60,000 nt of DNA, taken from NCBI RefSeq assembly GCF_037975245.1, contig NC_092581.1, positions 18,345,303-18,405,302 of the forward strand, read 5' to 3'. Shown here piece after piece: positions 12,285 to 22,322 of this stretch. Source of the stretch: Apostichopus japonicus. Lineage: Eukaryota; Echinodermata; Holothuroidea; Aspidochirotida; Stichopodidae. The stretch's first letter is position 1. Each line of letters begins with the position of its first letter. The notes under the pieces are model-generated. The model was not told where the DNA came from. It saw only the letters and a list, made by a program, of their open reading frames with translations, and did not search any database. Position numbers and translations under genes: made by a program.

Positions 12285-12722
12285 GTATTCTCTCTCCTCA
12301 TACTTCACCCATGCACTGATTCATAAGAATATATTTATTTTATTGTTAATATCTTGACATAGTATTTATTTATTTATTTATTTATTTGTTTGTTGATTTT
12401 TTTATTTATATATTATCATTATAATAATTATTATTGCTTTTTTTTCTCCATGTGTATTCACGATCACTCAACATGAACCAGGTACACATTTAAATTATAC
12501 ATTGCTAAAACAAAAACACAACAAAATTATCTATCTGTCTGTCTGTCTGTCTATCTATCTGTCTGTCTGTCTATAAATGTTTTCCTTGTACTTTGCCCCA
12601 TGCACTATTCATTTGAATATATTTATTTTATTGTTTATTTCTTGACATAGTATTTATTTATTTATCTATTTATTTATTTATTTATAAATATTCTCCTTGT
12701 ACTTTTCCCCATGCACTATTTG
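12285..12722 (+). repeat. Tandem duplication with tetranucleotide repeats
   Basis: A segment containing CTTCACCCATGCACT, then ATATATTTATTTTATTGTT and CTTGACATAGTATTTATT, occurs at 12,285-12,385 and again at 12,575-12,675, with a third partial copy at 12,684-12,722. Between them lie (TTTA)n and, at 12,530-12,572, (TCTG)n/(TCTA)n. The block fills most of the last MPC1 intron. Confidence 0.8.
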
Positions 12723-12729
12723 TTTTCAG

Positions 12730-12754
12730 TTACAGTAAAAATCCTACGAAGTGA
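12730..12754 (+). CDS. MPC1: MPC1 terminal coding exon
   Basis: TGTTTTCAG acceptor. The split codon AA|T gives N, then YSKNPTK and TGA (12,752-12,754). The joined tail RWTKHNYSKNPTK aligns with vertebrate RLIKHEMTKTASA in length and charge. The complete model is 97 residues over five exons of 39, 16, 81, 133 and 25 nt (the last including the stop), all phases consistent. The 3' UTR follows, with candidate AATAAA signals at 13,279 (inside a MITE) and 13,573. Confidence 0.85.
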
Positions 12755-12922
12755 TGATGGAGTGGTGCTCTTTGGTGTGGTTAATGACCAGCATCTCCAG
12801 AAGATTAAAGGAAATGAGAGAAAGAGAGCTGTATTTGATTCATTCTTAATTTGTAACAGGGTCATTATACAAATGCAAGGCTTATTATGAAAACAATTTC
12901 TTGGAACATCCTAGAACTTCAT

Positions 12923-13308
12923 TTAAAAGGATAGTCCAGGGGTAAAGTTACTTTTGGCTGATAAAAAGAGGAACATATCATAATTATGCAAGTGAAATTT
13001 GCATTCAGGTCCCAGACAGCATTTTCAAGACTTTCACATGTTTGTATCATAATTTTAGTGTATTCATATTGTGATGCTTCCCAGTTTGGCAGTAGAAAAT
13101 TGGAGTGAAAGTTCTTGCAAGCGAAGACGTTTTTGAGCGGAGTACCGGCTTGCTTCAAGTTCATTTTTGCTACTGAACTTGTAAACTTCAAATTTTGTTA
13201 TCTCCAAAATGGCACATAGAAATTGAGGACAAATTTTAACCATGATAGTTAAAATATATTCATCTGTCATCACTCAAAAATAAATTTACCCCTGTGATAA
13301 TCTTTTAA
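12923..13308. mobile_element. TIR MITE in the MPC1 3' flank
   Basis: The left end TTAAAAGGATAGTCCAGGGG and the right end CCCCTGTGATAATCTTTTAA are inverted copies flanking 386 bp without coding capacity. It begins 168 bases after the MPC1 stop codon. It may therefore be transcribed as 3' UTR and supplies one candidate AATAAA. Confidence 0.75.
13279..13284 (+). terminator. Candidate polyadenylation signal AATAAA
   Basis: AATAAA about 525 bases downstream of the MPC1 stop. It lies inside the MITE, and another AATAAA is at 13,573. Which one is used cannot be told from sequence. Confidence 0.3.
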
Positions 13309-13944
13309 GGTTGCCAAAAACGCAAAGTTAGTTTTCCGGTAAGATCAGTTTTTCGAAAATGTGACAAAATCAGGTGGCTTCTGAATTTAACTCTAACCAA
13401 CAACAATGTACTGAACAGCTTAATTGTTAGAGCAAAGGGACTCAAGTCCTGATCTACGCAAAACTTTCTTTTTCCGTTATAAATTTGCTTGTAATTCCCG
13501 GTCATTTTTACCGTTGATAATTCGAGATGAATTTCATCGTACAAAGGCATAATTGAATGCCCATTATTGTAAAATAAACTTGTCATTCCCAGTGTCAACT
13601 TTAGGAATATAATTCATAACCCAAGGAGGAAGTCTTCTCGTTAAGTTGGACAACCGTGATATATCAGCTGTGAAAGTAATCTACCATAGGCTATGAAATC
13701 ATTATCATTGGTTCATTGGTAGAATCACTGCCAAGTTTACCCAGCAATTACTTCATGATCCATTTCAAGTCTGAAAATGTTTTCACAAGAAAGGAAACTT
13801 TTTCTCCTTTCTTTTTTTTCCCCCTCAGTGCTTTTTGAAAGATAATTAAAGGATCCTGTTCTTAAGATTGGTTTGTATTAAGCCTACATATTATTGTTTT
13901 TACATCTTTGTTTCTATGCTCAGGTGTTTAAAGGTCTGCTGTAT

Positions 13945-15128
13945 AGACCCCAACTATAGCACGCTATCATGAAAAAGTTTCTTGAGATCACGTAACCGAC
14001 CTGCCATGGTCGTAAAATGACCCCCTTTTTAACCAATTAGTCTGCAACGCCTGCAACATAGTTTTTCTTTTGTATGAGGGTCATTGTGTGAACGCTGTAT
14101 GATTAACCACAATGTAGACATAAACATATTTCTACACAGTGTTTACACAAAGAGCCTTATTATTATTAACCTTTAAAAGGGTGACTCGGTTAGCCAAAGC
14201 TAATCTTCCCCGAGGCCCTAGAATACAGTCAATATAAAAAGAATAATATTATAAAACAATAAACAGAGAGTAAGACTATTAAACATACAAATATACAACA
14301 GTAAATCACAAAACTGTAAAAATGGGTATAGAACATAAAAGCGTAATGAGATGATTAAGACTTGAAAAATTCATTGACTAAACGTTTAAAAATAGGTAAA
14401 GATTTGGCATGCTTGCATTCAGCTGGCAAACTATTCCATTCTTTGGCAGCTATGAAGGAAAATCTACGCTTGTGATATTCCGTTTTACCATCTTTCAGGT
14501 ATAAGTTACTTTGGGTCGTGGATCTCAAATTGTGATTATGAATTTCGCGTGTAAAGTTGAATAACTGGATTAGATAATTTGGGGAGAGACCATTCATGGT
14601 CTTGTACATCATGATCAATCGTCGTATACGTATTTGCGTATCGACAGGGTGCCACTTTAGCATTTTAAATAATTCTGTCGAGCTTTCATATCTTCCCGAG
14701 TTCGTAATAATACGCGCTGCTGCTTTTTGCATATGTAACAACTTTTGTAAATCATTTGCTCCACACGTACCCCAGACTATACAACAATAATCTAGAATGG
14801 GTCGTACATACCCATTATAGAAGATAATTTTCGTATTCAAATCAATATATGGTTGTATGCGTCTCAGTAAGGCAAGGCGATTTGAGACTGTTTTACAAAC
14901 GTTGTCAACCTGAATATGCCAGGAAAAATTGTTATCAATTTTTATACCTAATAGTTCTTCATATTTGACAGTCTTGAGAATTTTGCCCCCGAGTGTCACA
15001 GAAAATGGTGTTAAGAAGCTCTGCAGGATAATTGTAGAGTCTGCCGGTGGATTTACGACCGTGACAGGTCGATTATGTCATCACAAAACTTTCCTAGCTA
15101 CAGCGTGCTATAATTGGAGCCAATAAAG
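13945..15128. mobile_element. DNA transposon with long TIRs, split by a LINE
   Basis: The left arm 13,945-14,024 contains ACTATAGCACGCT, CCGACCTGCCATGGTCGTAAA. The right arm 15,050-15,128 contains, inverted, AATTATAGCACGCT and TCGACCTGTCACGGTCGTAAA. The arms are about 80 bp and imperfect. Almost the entire interior is the truncated LINE at 14,157-15,060. Confidence 0.65.
14157..15060 (-). pseudogene. 5'-truncated CR1/L2-like LINE, C-terminal part of ORF2
   Basis: An intact - strand frame (14,355-14,999, open to about 15,060) encodes the region downstream of the reverse transcriptase catalytic core. It has GGKILKTVKYEELLGIKID, then RPILDYCCIVWG, LLHMQKAAARII and WNSLP, a signature shared by CR1/L2/Jockey-type non-LTR elements. 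The YADD motif and endonuclease are missing because of 5' truncation. The 3' end finishes in (TAA)n at 14,157-14,170, normal for these clades. The frame is undamaged, so the insertion is probably fairly recent. Confidence 0.85.
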
Positions 15129-17469
15129 TAGATCTTTAAACTGCTTGAGACGTTCATTCATGCTTCACCTTGGTATATGGATAACCATCTTGACTTGCTT
15201 TGTCGATGGTATACTACCGTTGAATTTAGCCTCAACGAACGACCTAGCTTCAAGACCTGGGCATTGCAGAGAGTTATAGTCAACGAGGATGACGTGTGAG
15301 GCTTCAGCATTGCAAAATAGTCAGGCTTTATTTATAACATGGGACCATAATTCCTACTAGTAAACTATTTAGTTTACGATCCACAAAATGACAAATCTGT
15401 TCACTCAAAAAAATCTCAAAAATCACTCTTCTTTTTTTAATACTCTTTGCTATATGTACATCTCATGTACAGGGCCTGTTTTTGTCTGTGTTTGTATGTC
15501 GAAGCAACTAGCTTATTTTACCATCGCAGTCGGCGAAGTTTCTTAACTCTTTCTTGCAAAATTACAGTTTAAGTGCAAGGAATAGGAAACAAAAGTAGTA
15601 TTTGTGGGCAGCTAAATCATGGATTTTAATAATTGGTCTTTAATGTGTTCTCACCAGAGACTCTGAGAGTCAGGTCGGGTGTGTGTTTTCTGCCATAGAT
15701 CTTAGACAACAGTGGACGCTACGTAACTTTCTATGGGAGAAGTAAACCCAACCTCCATATGTAGTCTGTATGTATGATAGTGATCTTTGGTGATGATAAC
15801 CAGAATCTCTATCAGTGGTGTACACAAAGGGGAGGCGGGGCTATGACCTCCAACTTCAGTCTTTGAAAAAAATCCTTTCATTTGGGAATTTGTTTCGAAA
15901 GTAGTATTTATTACCGTGTAGCTTACATGTTCAACTTATTATACACCTTTTTTATAGTCTAAAAATGGCATGTTTTAGCAAATACCTCCCCGTCCAGCCA
16001 CACATAAAGCTTCATTTGAACATTTACTTTTTGATTGAAATGTTTACTTTCTAGACGGATTTTACAAATGCTGGTTCTGACTTAACATGAATTAATACCA
16101 GTATTGTTTTCAGTGGCTAACATTGTGTACATTCACCCAGTTAAACATGAAATTAATATCCATAAAGGGGAACCATCAATTGCTTCTCCGCCCAGGTGGC
16201 ATTCAATAATGACAGATCCCAACCCCACCTGGCTGAAGTTGAATATTTCCCAAACGGATCAATATTTTCTTAGATGTCTTGACGTGTTGTTTGTCACAAA
16301 GAACTCTTTTATAAGTCAAAGGTTGGTTAATTTCTCCTTTAAAATTTGGCATGACTTGCTCTCCTAATTTCAGTGTTTGCTGTTGTTTTGTATTTTATTC
16401 ATACATTAAAAGACAGACGTGGAGGTTCTGAGACTTATTAGCAGCCGCAAGATATGTGACTTCATAAAGTCTCGCATATTACGGTTCAGGGAATTAATCC
16501 CACAACTAGTGCTTAATATTTTGCTGTTTTACTATTAAAATATAATATACATGTTAAATAGATGACGTTATAAAGAAGATTAATTAAATAATGTTTTATC
16601 AATAAATACTGACTCTAACATCTTTTTTTTCAAATTCAGATTATTTGTGTCTTGGTTTCTTCGGTTTACACTGTGTGTGTGTGTTTGTTCGTATTGCTCA
16701 GTTTTTGTATTGTTTTGTATATTGATAGATTTTCTATGTCTTTGCTATCGTTTGTGCATTTATGGTTATTTTTTGCATTGCCGGGTTTGCTTTGCTTTAT
16801 TTCCTGGTTTCAAATTACATCACTTTTGTTTGCATTGTTTGATTGTTGCATTTTGTGGTGTGTATACTTCCCTGTTTTTGATTGATTAACACAAATATAA
16901 TTCCTCCCATGTTTTGGTAAGAAATATATGAACGGAAATCCTTCCACCTTGTCTTCTTCATGAAGAAAGGAAAATCCCATATTCCGTTGAGGAATAATTC
17001 AGAAAAATTGATCCTCTTTTAGTTTCGTTTTTGTAGCCAGTCAGATGATGTACATGGTTCGCTAGTACTTTAAGGACGTTTGCGTGCCAAGTCTTTTTAT
17101 TATCTAATACTGGGTCAAAATAATCTTAAGAGATGGGGAAACATGTAAACTAAAGAAACATCGCTTAATGGTACCAACATTTAGTCGGCTACTTTGCTCA
17201 GACTGGGAATAGGTTAAAAACAGTTTTAGGTTTAGTTTTATTTGTGTGTGTTTGTAGGTACCGCACCACCATTAATTGCTCCCATTGACTTACTAATCTC
17301 GTTACTTTCCAAGGCCGATAGAGCAAAGATAGAAATTTTCAAGTGACATGCCCTACCCACCATAATGATAGCGTATGGCTTGGGCTATCATAAAACATTC
17401 AACTTTTGACCGTTTCGATTTCGGGCTAGAAGAGCTCAAAGTTTATCATAGTGCTCCCCTTCCCATCTT

Positions 17470-17471
<2 letters not shown>
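15129..17471. other. Intergenic, mostly unassigned
   Basis: No exon or RNA gene supported. At 17,271-17,373 there is a partial relative of the MITE at 11,188, beginning near GTAGGTACCGCACC. Its other end appears to be lost or displaced by the following (TA)n block. Confidence 0.4.

Positions 17472-17540
<69 letters not shown>
17472..17540. repeat. (TA)n microsatellite
   Basis: About 35 uninterrupted TA units. Confidence 0.97.
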
Positions 17541-17541
<1 letters not shown>

Positions 17542-17544
<3 letters not shown>

Positions 17545-17860
17545 GGTTATAGCTATAGGAGATTGTGAGTGCTGGTTAAATAAATTTGCGTCCAGGGGCC
17601 CGCTTAAGGTTTTTAGCTTACTTTTCATGATGATTTTTGTTACTTTTCAGATTTACAATTCGTAAATAACAGAAAAAGGTGACGTTAGTATCATGTTTTA
17701 CGGCAAGGGAAAGATAAATTTGTTACTTTTGTTGTATTTCACAAGCATTTTACTATTTTTTGTGCCGGCCAGTGGACTGTTTATTCACTTCCAATGCCGG
17801 CCGGCAGGCGTGAGTGGCGGTTACCACCGGCCGCCGCCGGCCGGCGTGGCTATAACCCTG
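17542..17860. mobile_element. TIR element inside (TA)n, GC-rich end
   Basis: Ends CAGGGTTATAGC and GCTATAACCCTG are exact inverted repeats. The element is 319 bp and splits a (TA)n tract into 17,472-17,540 and 17,868-17,981. The right third is strikingly GC-rich, with repeated GCCGGCCGG blocks. The target duplication cannot be read because both flanks are TA repeats. Confidence 0.7.
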
Positions 17861-17865
17861 TATAA

Positions 17866-17867
<2 letters not shown>

Positions 17868-17956
<89 letters not shown>

Positions 17957-17981
17957 ATATATATATATATATATATATATA
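17868..17981. repeat. (TA)n microsatellite with TTA/TTG interruptions
   Basis: Alternating TA, broken at about 17,897, 17,919 and 17,953. Confidence 0.95.
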
Positions 17982-18462
17982 GTGACACCAGATCTGAAGG
18001 ATCTGCGCCAAAAATGGCCCGTTTCAAATATATATATATTTTTTTTTTTTTTTTCATTTTTTTTTCTTTATTCCAGTATAAATTTACAGAGAAATTTATA
18101 AATAGGATAAAAATATAACAATATACAAAACATCAAAATACAGGTTAAAGGCGATATCGCTCGTAGACTTTTTTTTGAGGGCGCTGGCATTATCGAGGTT
18201 TCAGCGAGGTTTAATGGGACCCCTAAAACTCACGTGACCTCGGTGGCAAATTTAGATCAGTGAATAGCACAGGCAAGCGTATGCGTAACAAGCCCGTACC
18301 CATGCACACATAATGTTATAGCACAGCATTTCAGATTATTGTACTGTTTACCGCAAAGGATTTTCGTACGCGATAGTTTGTTGTTTGTGTGCCTTTTGAG
18401 TAAAGAATACTGTACGATTTTCGTACAAATACATTCGATTAGACTAGAGTATAGTGACAATC

Positions 18463-18742
18463 ATGGAAAAGGGATCAGGGCAAGGAGAATCGGGCGAAAG
18501 AAAACGACCTTATCCTGGAACGAGCGTATAGGTTCAAGTGGAGGAAAGCCATTGTTGCATGGACCTGACAAAAACAGCAGTGCAAAGGAACAACAGCGAC
18601 GAAGAGATGCCACGAAGATCTATCTTCTACGTTCCTACGTAAACTGGCAAATGGAGAAAGAACTCTACAAACATGTCCACGATTTGACTTCTGTTAGCAA
18701 CGCAGATTTCGCAGAACATTTGCTTCAGGATCACACAAAAAG
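18463..18742 (+). CDS. Unknown gene, exon A (start unresolved)
   Basis: A frame open from 18,264 to a GTAATG donor at 18,743 encodes a basic, hydrophilic segment: KEQQRRRDATKIYLLRSY, then VNWQMEKELYKHV and NADFAEHLLQDHTKR. The segment resembles charged helical regions of uncharacterised invertebrate proteins, but I recognise no family. The ATG at 18,463 has a strong context (A at -3, G at +4) and starts MEKGSGQGESGERKRPYPG, but in another frame that stops after 22 codons. The true protein may use both with a frameshift (allelic or assembly error), an unseen upstream exon, or the internal ATG at 18,651. Exit phase 2 matches the exon at 21,117. Confidence 0.55.
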
Positions 18743-18831
18743 GTAATGATTTGCTAAGCTAGGCTAAAACTGTATAGGGTAATACTAGTACATAGTAGTA
18801 CTACAGGGTATTGTCCTAGGTAACTGTCAGT

Positions 18832-19051
18832 ATTGCGAAGTACAGAAAACTGCAAAGTTCGGACACCCCTAAGAAATACACGATTTCACCATGATAACCT
18901 ACAAGCGAAAGCCAATATCACTAAAAACTAGGAAGCTACAGTTATTTCCTCTCCAAAATGACCCGTGCGCAAGTATGTACGTACATATCTGTCAATAAAA
19001 TGAAGATAGTTTTTGGGGTATTTTAAGGCTTAGGTGTTCGAACTTCGCAGT
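18832..19051. mobile_element. TIR MITE, second copy of the 178-656 family
   Basis: Ends carry ACTGCAAAGTTCGGACACC (18,849) and its inverted partner GGTGTTCGAACTTCGCAGT (to 19,051). It is the reverse complement of 178-656 minus that copy's interruption, and sits just inside intron A of the unknown gene. Confidence 0.75.
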
Positions 19052-19246
19052 GTCTATGCTATTGTATTTGTAACATACATGATTGATGAGCCTAGGCTTT
19101 GTAACTAGGCCTATCATTCATTATTTTTCCAATGGACCTAGCTTATGCTAACCTTATCATACTTATCCTAGCACAAAATAGCAGTAAGTTGTATTACTGA
19201 GTCATCATCATCACTGTTTGTGAATGCTTGTCATGAGGATACTGTA

Positions 19247-19482
19247 TAGGCCGTTTCTTATGACTAGTCGTAACAATTATAAACTATTCTTACGACAAAG
19301 GCAAATTCAAGTGCAGTAAATAAAGCAACTGCGCATGTAGTAGAGGTAACCCTAAACATAACCCTAACCGGAAGTTATTGTTACTCATCGTCGTAAAATT
19401 AGTACTCCTAATCATAAAAATAGCAACTGCCCATGCGTAGTCGGAAATTATTCTTACGACTAGTTGTAAGAATAGCCACTTT
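19247..19482. mobile_element. Second foldback MITE in the same intron
   Basis: The left arm GGCCGTTTCTTATGACTAGTCG pairs imperfectly with the right arm CGACTAGTTGTAAGAATAGCC. Internal motifs (ATTCTTACGAC) repeat in both arms. About 236 bp, non-coding. Confidence 0.6.
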
Positions 19483-21116
19483 GTACTGTATACAGTTAAA
19501 AATTAAAATATCCTTCCTAAAGAAGACTGACAGGGACTGGGGGTCTTTCGTTTCACTCCTCATATGCCATGGAAAGCTGGGCCTTCTCATCACCAAAAAG
19601 TAAACTGTTTTTGCCTCAACAAATTGATGGAAATATATTTTCTAACCACTAGGCCTAGGTGATCTGTTCATCCCCACCCCCTCCAGGTTCTAAATTGTTA
19701 TCAGCTATCCTTGTTTGAAGAATAATTCTTGTGAATGAGCATTTGAAAGAAAAGCCTCACCTATGCCCAGTCATAATTAACTGGGCATATAACATAGGAC
19801 TAAGGCCTATAGTATTAGTAATAAGTATCAGAATTTAGTGTTCATAGTAACTGTATTCCCTAATTTTGTAATATACACCAGTGAGGAAGGCCTACTGTGC
19901 TGTACAAGTACAACCACATGGACCTGCAATTTTTCCTATAAAAATAATGCATCTACATAAATAATTTAGAATCACTCCTAACTGATTCACATGTTTTCAC
20001 ACCGCTGCGTATGCAACTAGACCTTAGGTTTTTCTAAGGTCAGCCACAGCCAGCATATATGCAATCAAGTTTTAATGGTTCATTTGGGCAACAGGGTGTT
20101 ATACTGTTATCTACTGACTGTCTGTCCAATATTCCAGCAATCATGTGTACATGTCTGTGTTTGGGATTTTTGAAGGAACCCAACTGCTATGCAAGAAGTT
20201 AGGTAAATTAGCCTCACAAATTGAGGGACCATATCAGTACATATAGCTATACCTATATAAACCTTTATATAGCCATGCCTGGGGGTAAGAAAGTACCAGT
20301 TTTTTTTTTTGCGTGTAGGCCTGATGCGCATACTTTATGATGCTGTGCTAAGTTATCATATTTTTTATATATAGTCAGTATATACTATGCTTGTTTTTGT
20401 TCAGCTTCTTGTGAATGATCTGATGTTTAGTGTTCAAAAATTATAATATCTATTAAATTTGGTGGCCGAAACTATCTCTTGTGGAGAGTAATCTAGCGTT
20501 AAATTAATGGTAGTCTGAAATCAAGCTATTCATGTAAACAGGAATTTTTCACAATGGTGGGCTTATGTCATGGTGTAAGCTACAGTAGCATCTCAATTCT
20601 CACTCATGAAACCAACTGCTCACATAAACAGGAAGTTTACACAGTAGGTAAATAATGAGTGTACATCAAACTCTCATCAAAAGACTGGACATCTTTTAGC
20701 GATATGAAACCAATCAGTTCACTAAGACAGGAAGTTTACATAGTAAATTTTACATTGACATGTGAGCTCAAGTTGTTGGGCAAGCAGTTGGGCAACACAA
20801 AATTATCCTTACAATTCTTGAAAGGTACCGCGGTTTATGGATATGTTGAAGAAGAGTATGAAAGAATATCTCATCCTTATCTGGCTTTAAATCAATGTGG
20901 GTTAACAATATGTTATTATTGAAATATGCCTAAGTGTTTGTTTGTTACTTTTCTCTTTCATATTTTTTCTTGGGTAGGTATGATAAAAACATGTATGTTT
21001 GTAATGATTTGGTCATTACCAGATTCATTATGTATACAATTAAGCTTGGGGTGTACAGTAAAATTACTATTTCAGTTATATGATTTACGGACAATTTTTT
21101 TGGTTTCATTGTATAG

Positions 21117-21217
21117 GTTTCAAATGCATCTTTTCCGGAAAGATGCTGAAAGTCAAACAGAGGCATTCTCAGCAGCTGTCACCACAGAAAGATCAGTTGA
21201 CACTCAGAAAGGAGAAG
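21117..21217 (+). CDS. Unknown gene, exon B
   Basis: GTATAG acceptor and GTAAAT donor. Joined to exon A through the split codon AG|G, it continues without a stop as HTKRFQMHLFRKDAESQTEA, then FSAAVTTERSVDTQKGE. Entry phase 2 and exit phase 1 fit the neighbours exactly, which is the main evidence for a real gene. The segment is acidic and serine/threonine-rich with no known domain. Confidence 0.6.
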
Positions 21218-21329
21218 GTAAATTTATATGTTTATCCTTGCATGAATTACAGACTGGAAGAGCAGTGCTAATCTTATCTGATCTGATGTGATCAGAAAAA
21301 TAATACAATTTCATTCTCATTTAATTCCA

Positions 21330-21925
21330 AAAGAAAAGAAAAAAATGGTAGCATATTGCTCATCCACTAAAAAGCATACATGTGTATGAAAATTTATAAA
21401 AGTAAGTGGGCCTGATATTATCAGGATCTTCTTTAGAGGCAAACTGACTAGTAACAGTAAATTCAAGAGACACAATAGAGCCTGGAACAGAGAGGACATG
21501 GTGAACACAAAGAAAGAAGTTAATGGTGTATTGAACAAAAGGAGTCAGTGAAAGCAGAGGTATTTAGATAAACTGTGGAGTACAAAGCGAGGATTAAGTA
21601 CTGTAAGGAGAGAGGGCGAATAAACTATAGCAGAATACAGAGATGGAGCAGGATAAAGTTAGTCATGTCCTTCCTGTATATTGAGCCTATTCAGTTGAAT
21701 GGTGCTAGGGCATTCCGTCCGCTCTCTCTATCTCTGCTGTGGTGTACTATGTCTGAGATGGTTAGTCTACGAATTCAGTTACCTGTTGGGACATGTCTTT
21801 AATGGTATGATTGGGCAGCTGAAAGTGTTCCCCTACTGGAGTCTCCATTTTCATGGTATTGACTTGTGACTAGAACTGCTTCTTGAGGGTGGTCTTGGTT
21901 TCACCAACATACTTGTAACTTCAAT
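21330..21925 (-). pseudogene. Decayed Penelope-like element, GIY-YIG region
   Basis: The reverse complement of 21,800-21,920 reads YVGETKTTLKKQF, stop, then a broken VNTMK...PVGEHFQLPNHT. This is the GIY-YIG endonuclease signature of Penelope-like retroelements (usually YVGET..TL..RF..H...I.......PVGEHF). Further downstream on that strand, near 21,420-21,440, the sequence can be read as an acidic EEDPD-type stretch common at Penelope C-termini. Several stops and frameshifts make it non-functional. It lies antisense in intron B. Confidence 0.65.
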
Positions 21926-22086
21926 GTCCTCTAAACTCAATGACACCATTTAAATTGAAATATCAGTTTCCAGTGCTGCATAAGTGTGATAAGTTCTAAA
22001 CAAAAGGTATATTTTTAGTCACAGCCATAGAAGCTATAGCAGGATACTTGCAATCTAGTAACTCTTGTTTTATGTAATCTCTACAG

Positions 22087-22322
22087 ATACTCCTGATCCA
22101 GTTACTTCAACACCTCTCAAGAAGCCATCTGCCAATGTTCTGTCCAATGTTACCAGTAGGATTAGATATGGAGCAGCATGGGAGAGAAACCTCAGACTAT
22201 ACGAATACACATTGCCACATTTACATGATCCTGAACAAAAGAGATCATACATATGGCAGGGGCAAGCACTTTTTCCAGACTTTTGTTTTCAGGTTGTGCG
22301 ACATTCACAAACGTTGGATTAG
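22087..22322 (+). CDS. Unknown gene, exon C with stop
   Basis: CTACAG acceptor. The split codon G|AT begins DTPDPVTSTPLKKPSANV, followed by a Trp/Tyr/Arg-rich stretch with RIRYGAAWERNLRLYEY and HLHDPEQKRSYIWQG, ending at TAG 22,320-22,322. The frame agrees with exons A and B, so the three exons give one continuous reading of about 200 codons. No domain is recognised. The stop could be bypassed by a donor inside the exon, so the C-terminus is provisional. Confidence 0.6.

Noticed and set aside
17375-18057. Ile-Tyr repeat open frames on both strands
   Set aside because: Products of (TA)n microsatellites; the same artefact appears at 29,867-30,400, 38,872-39,147 and 52,664-53,011.
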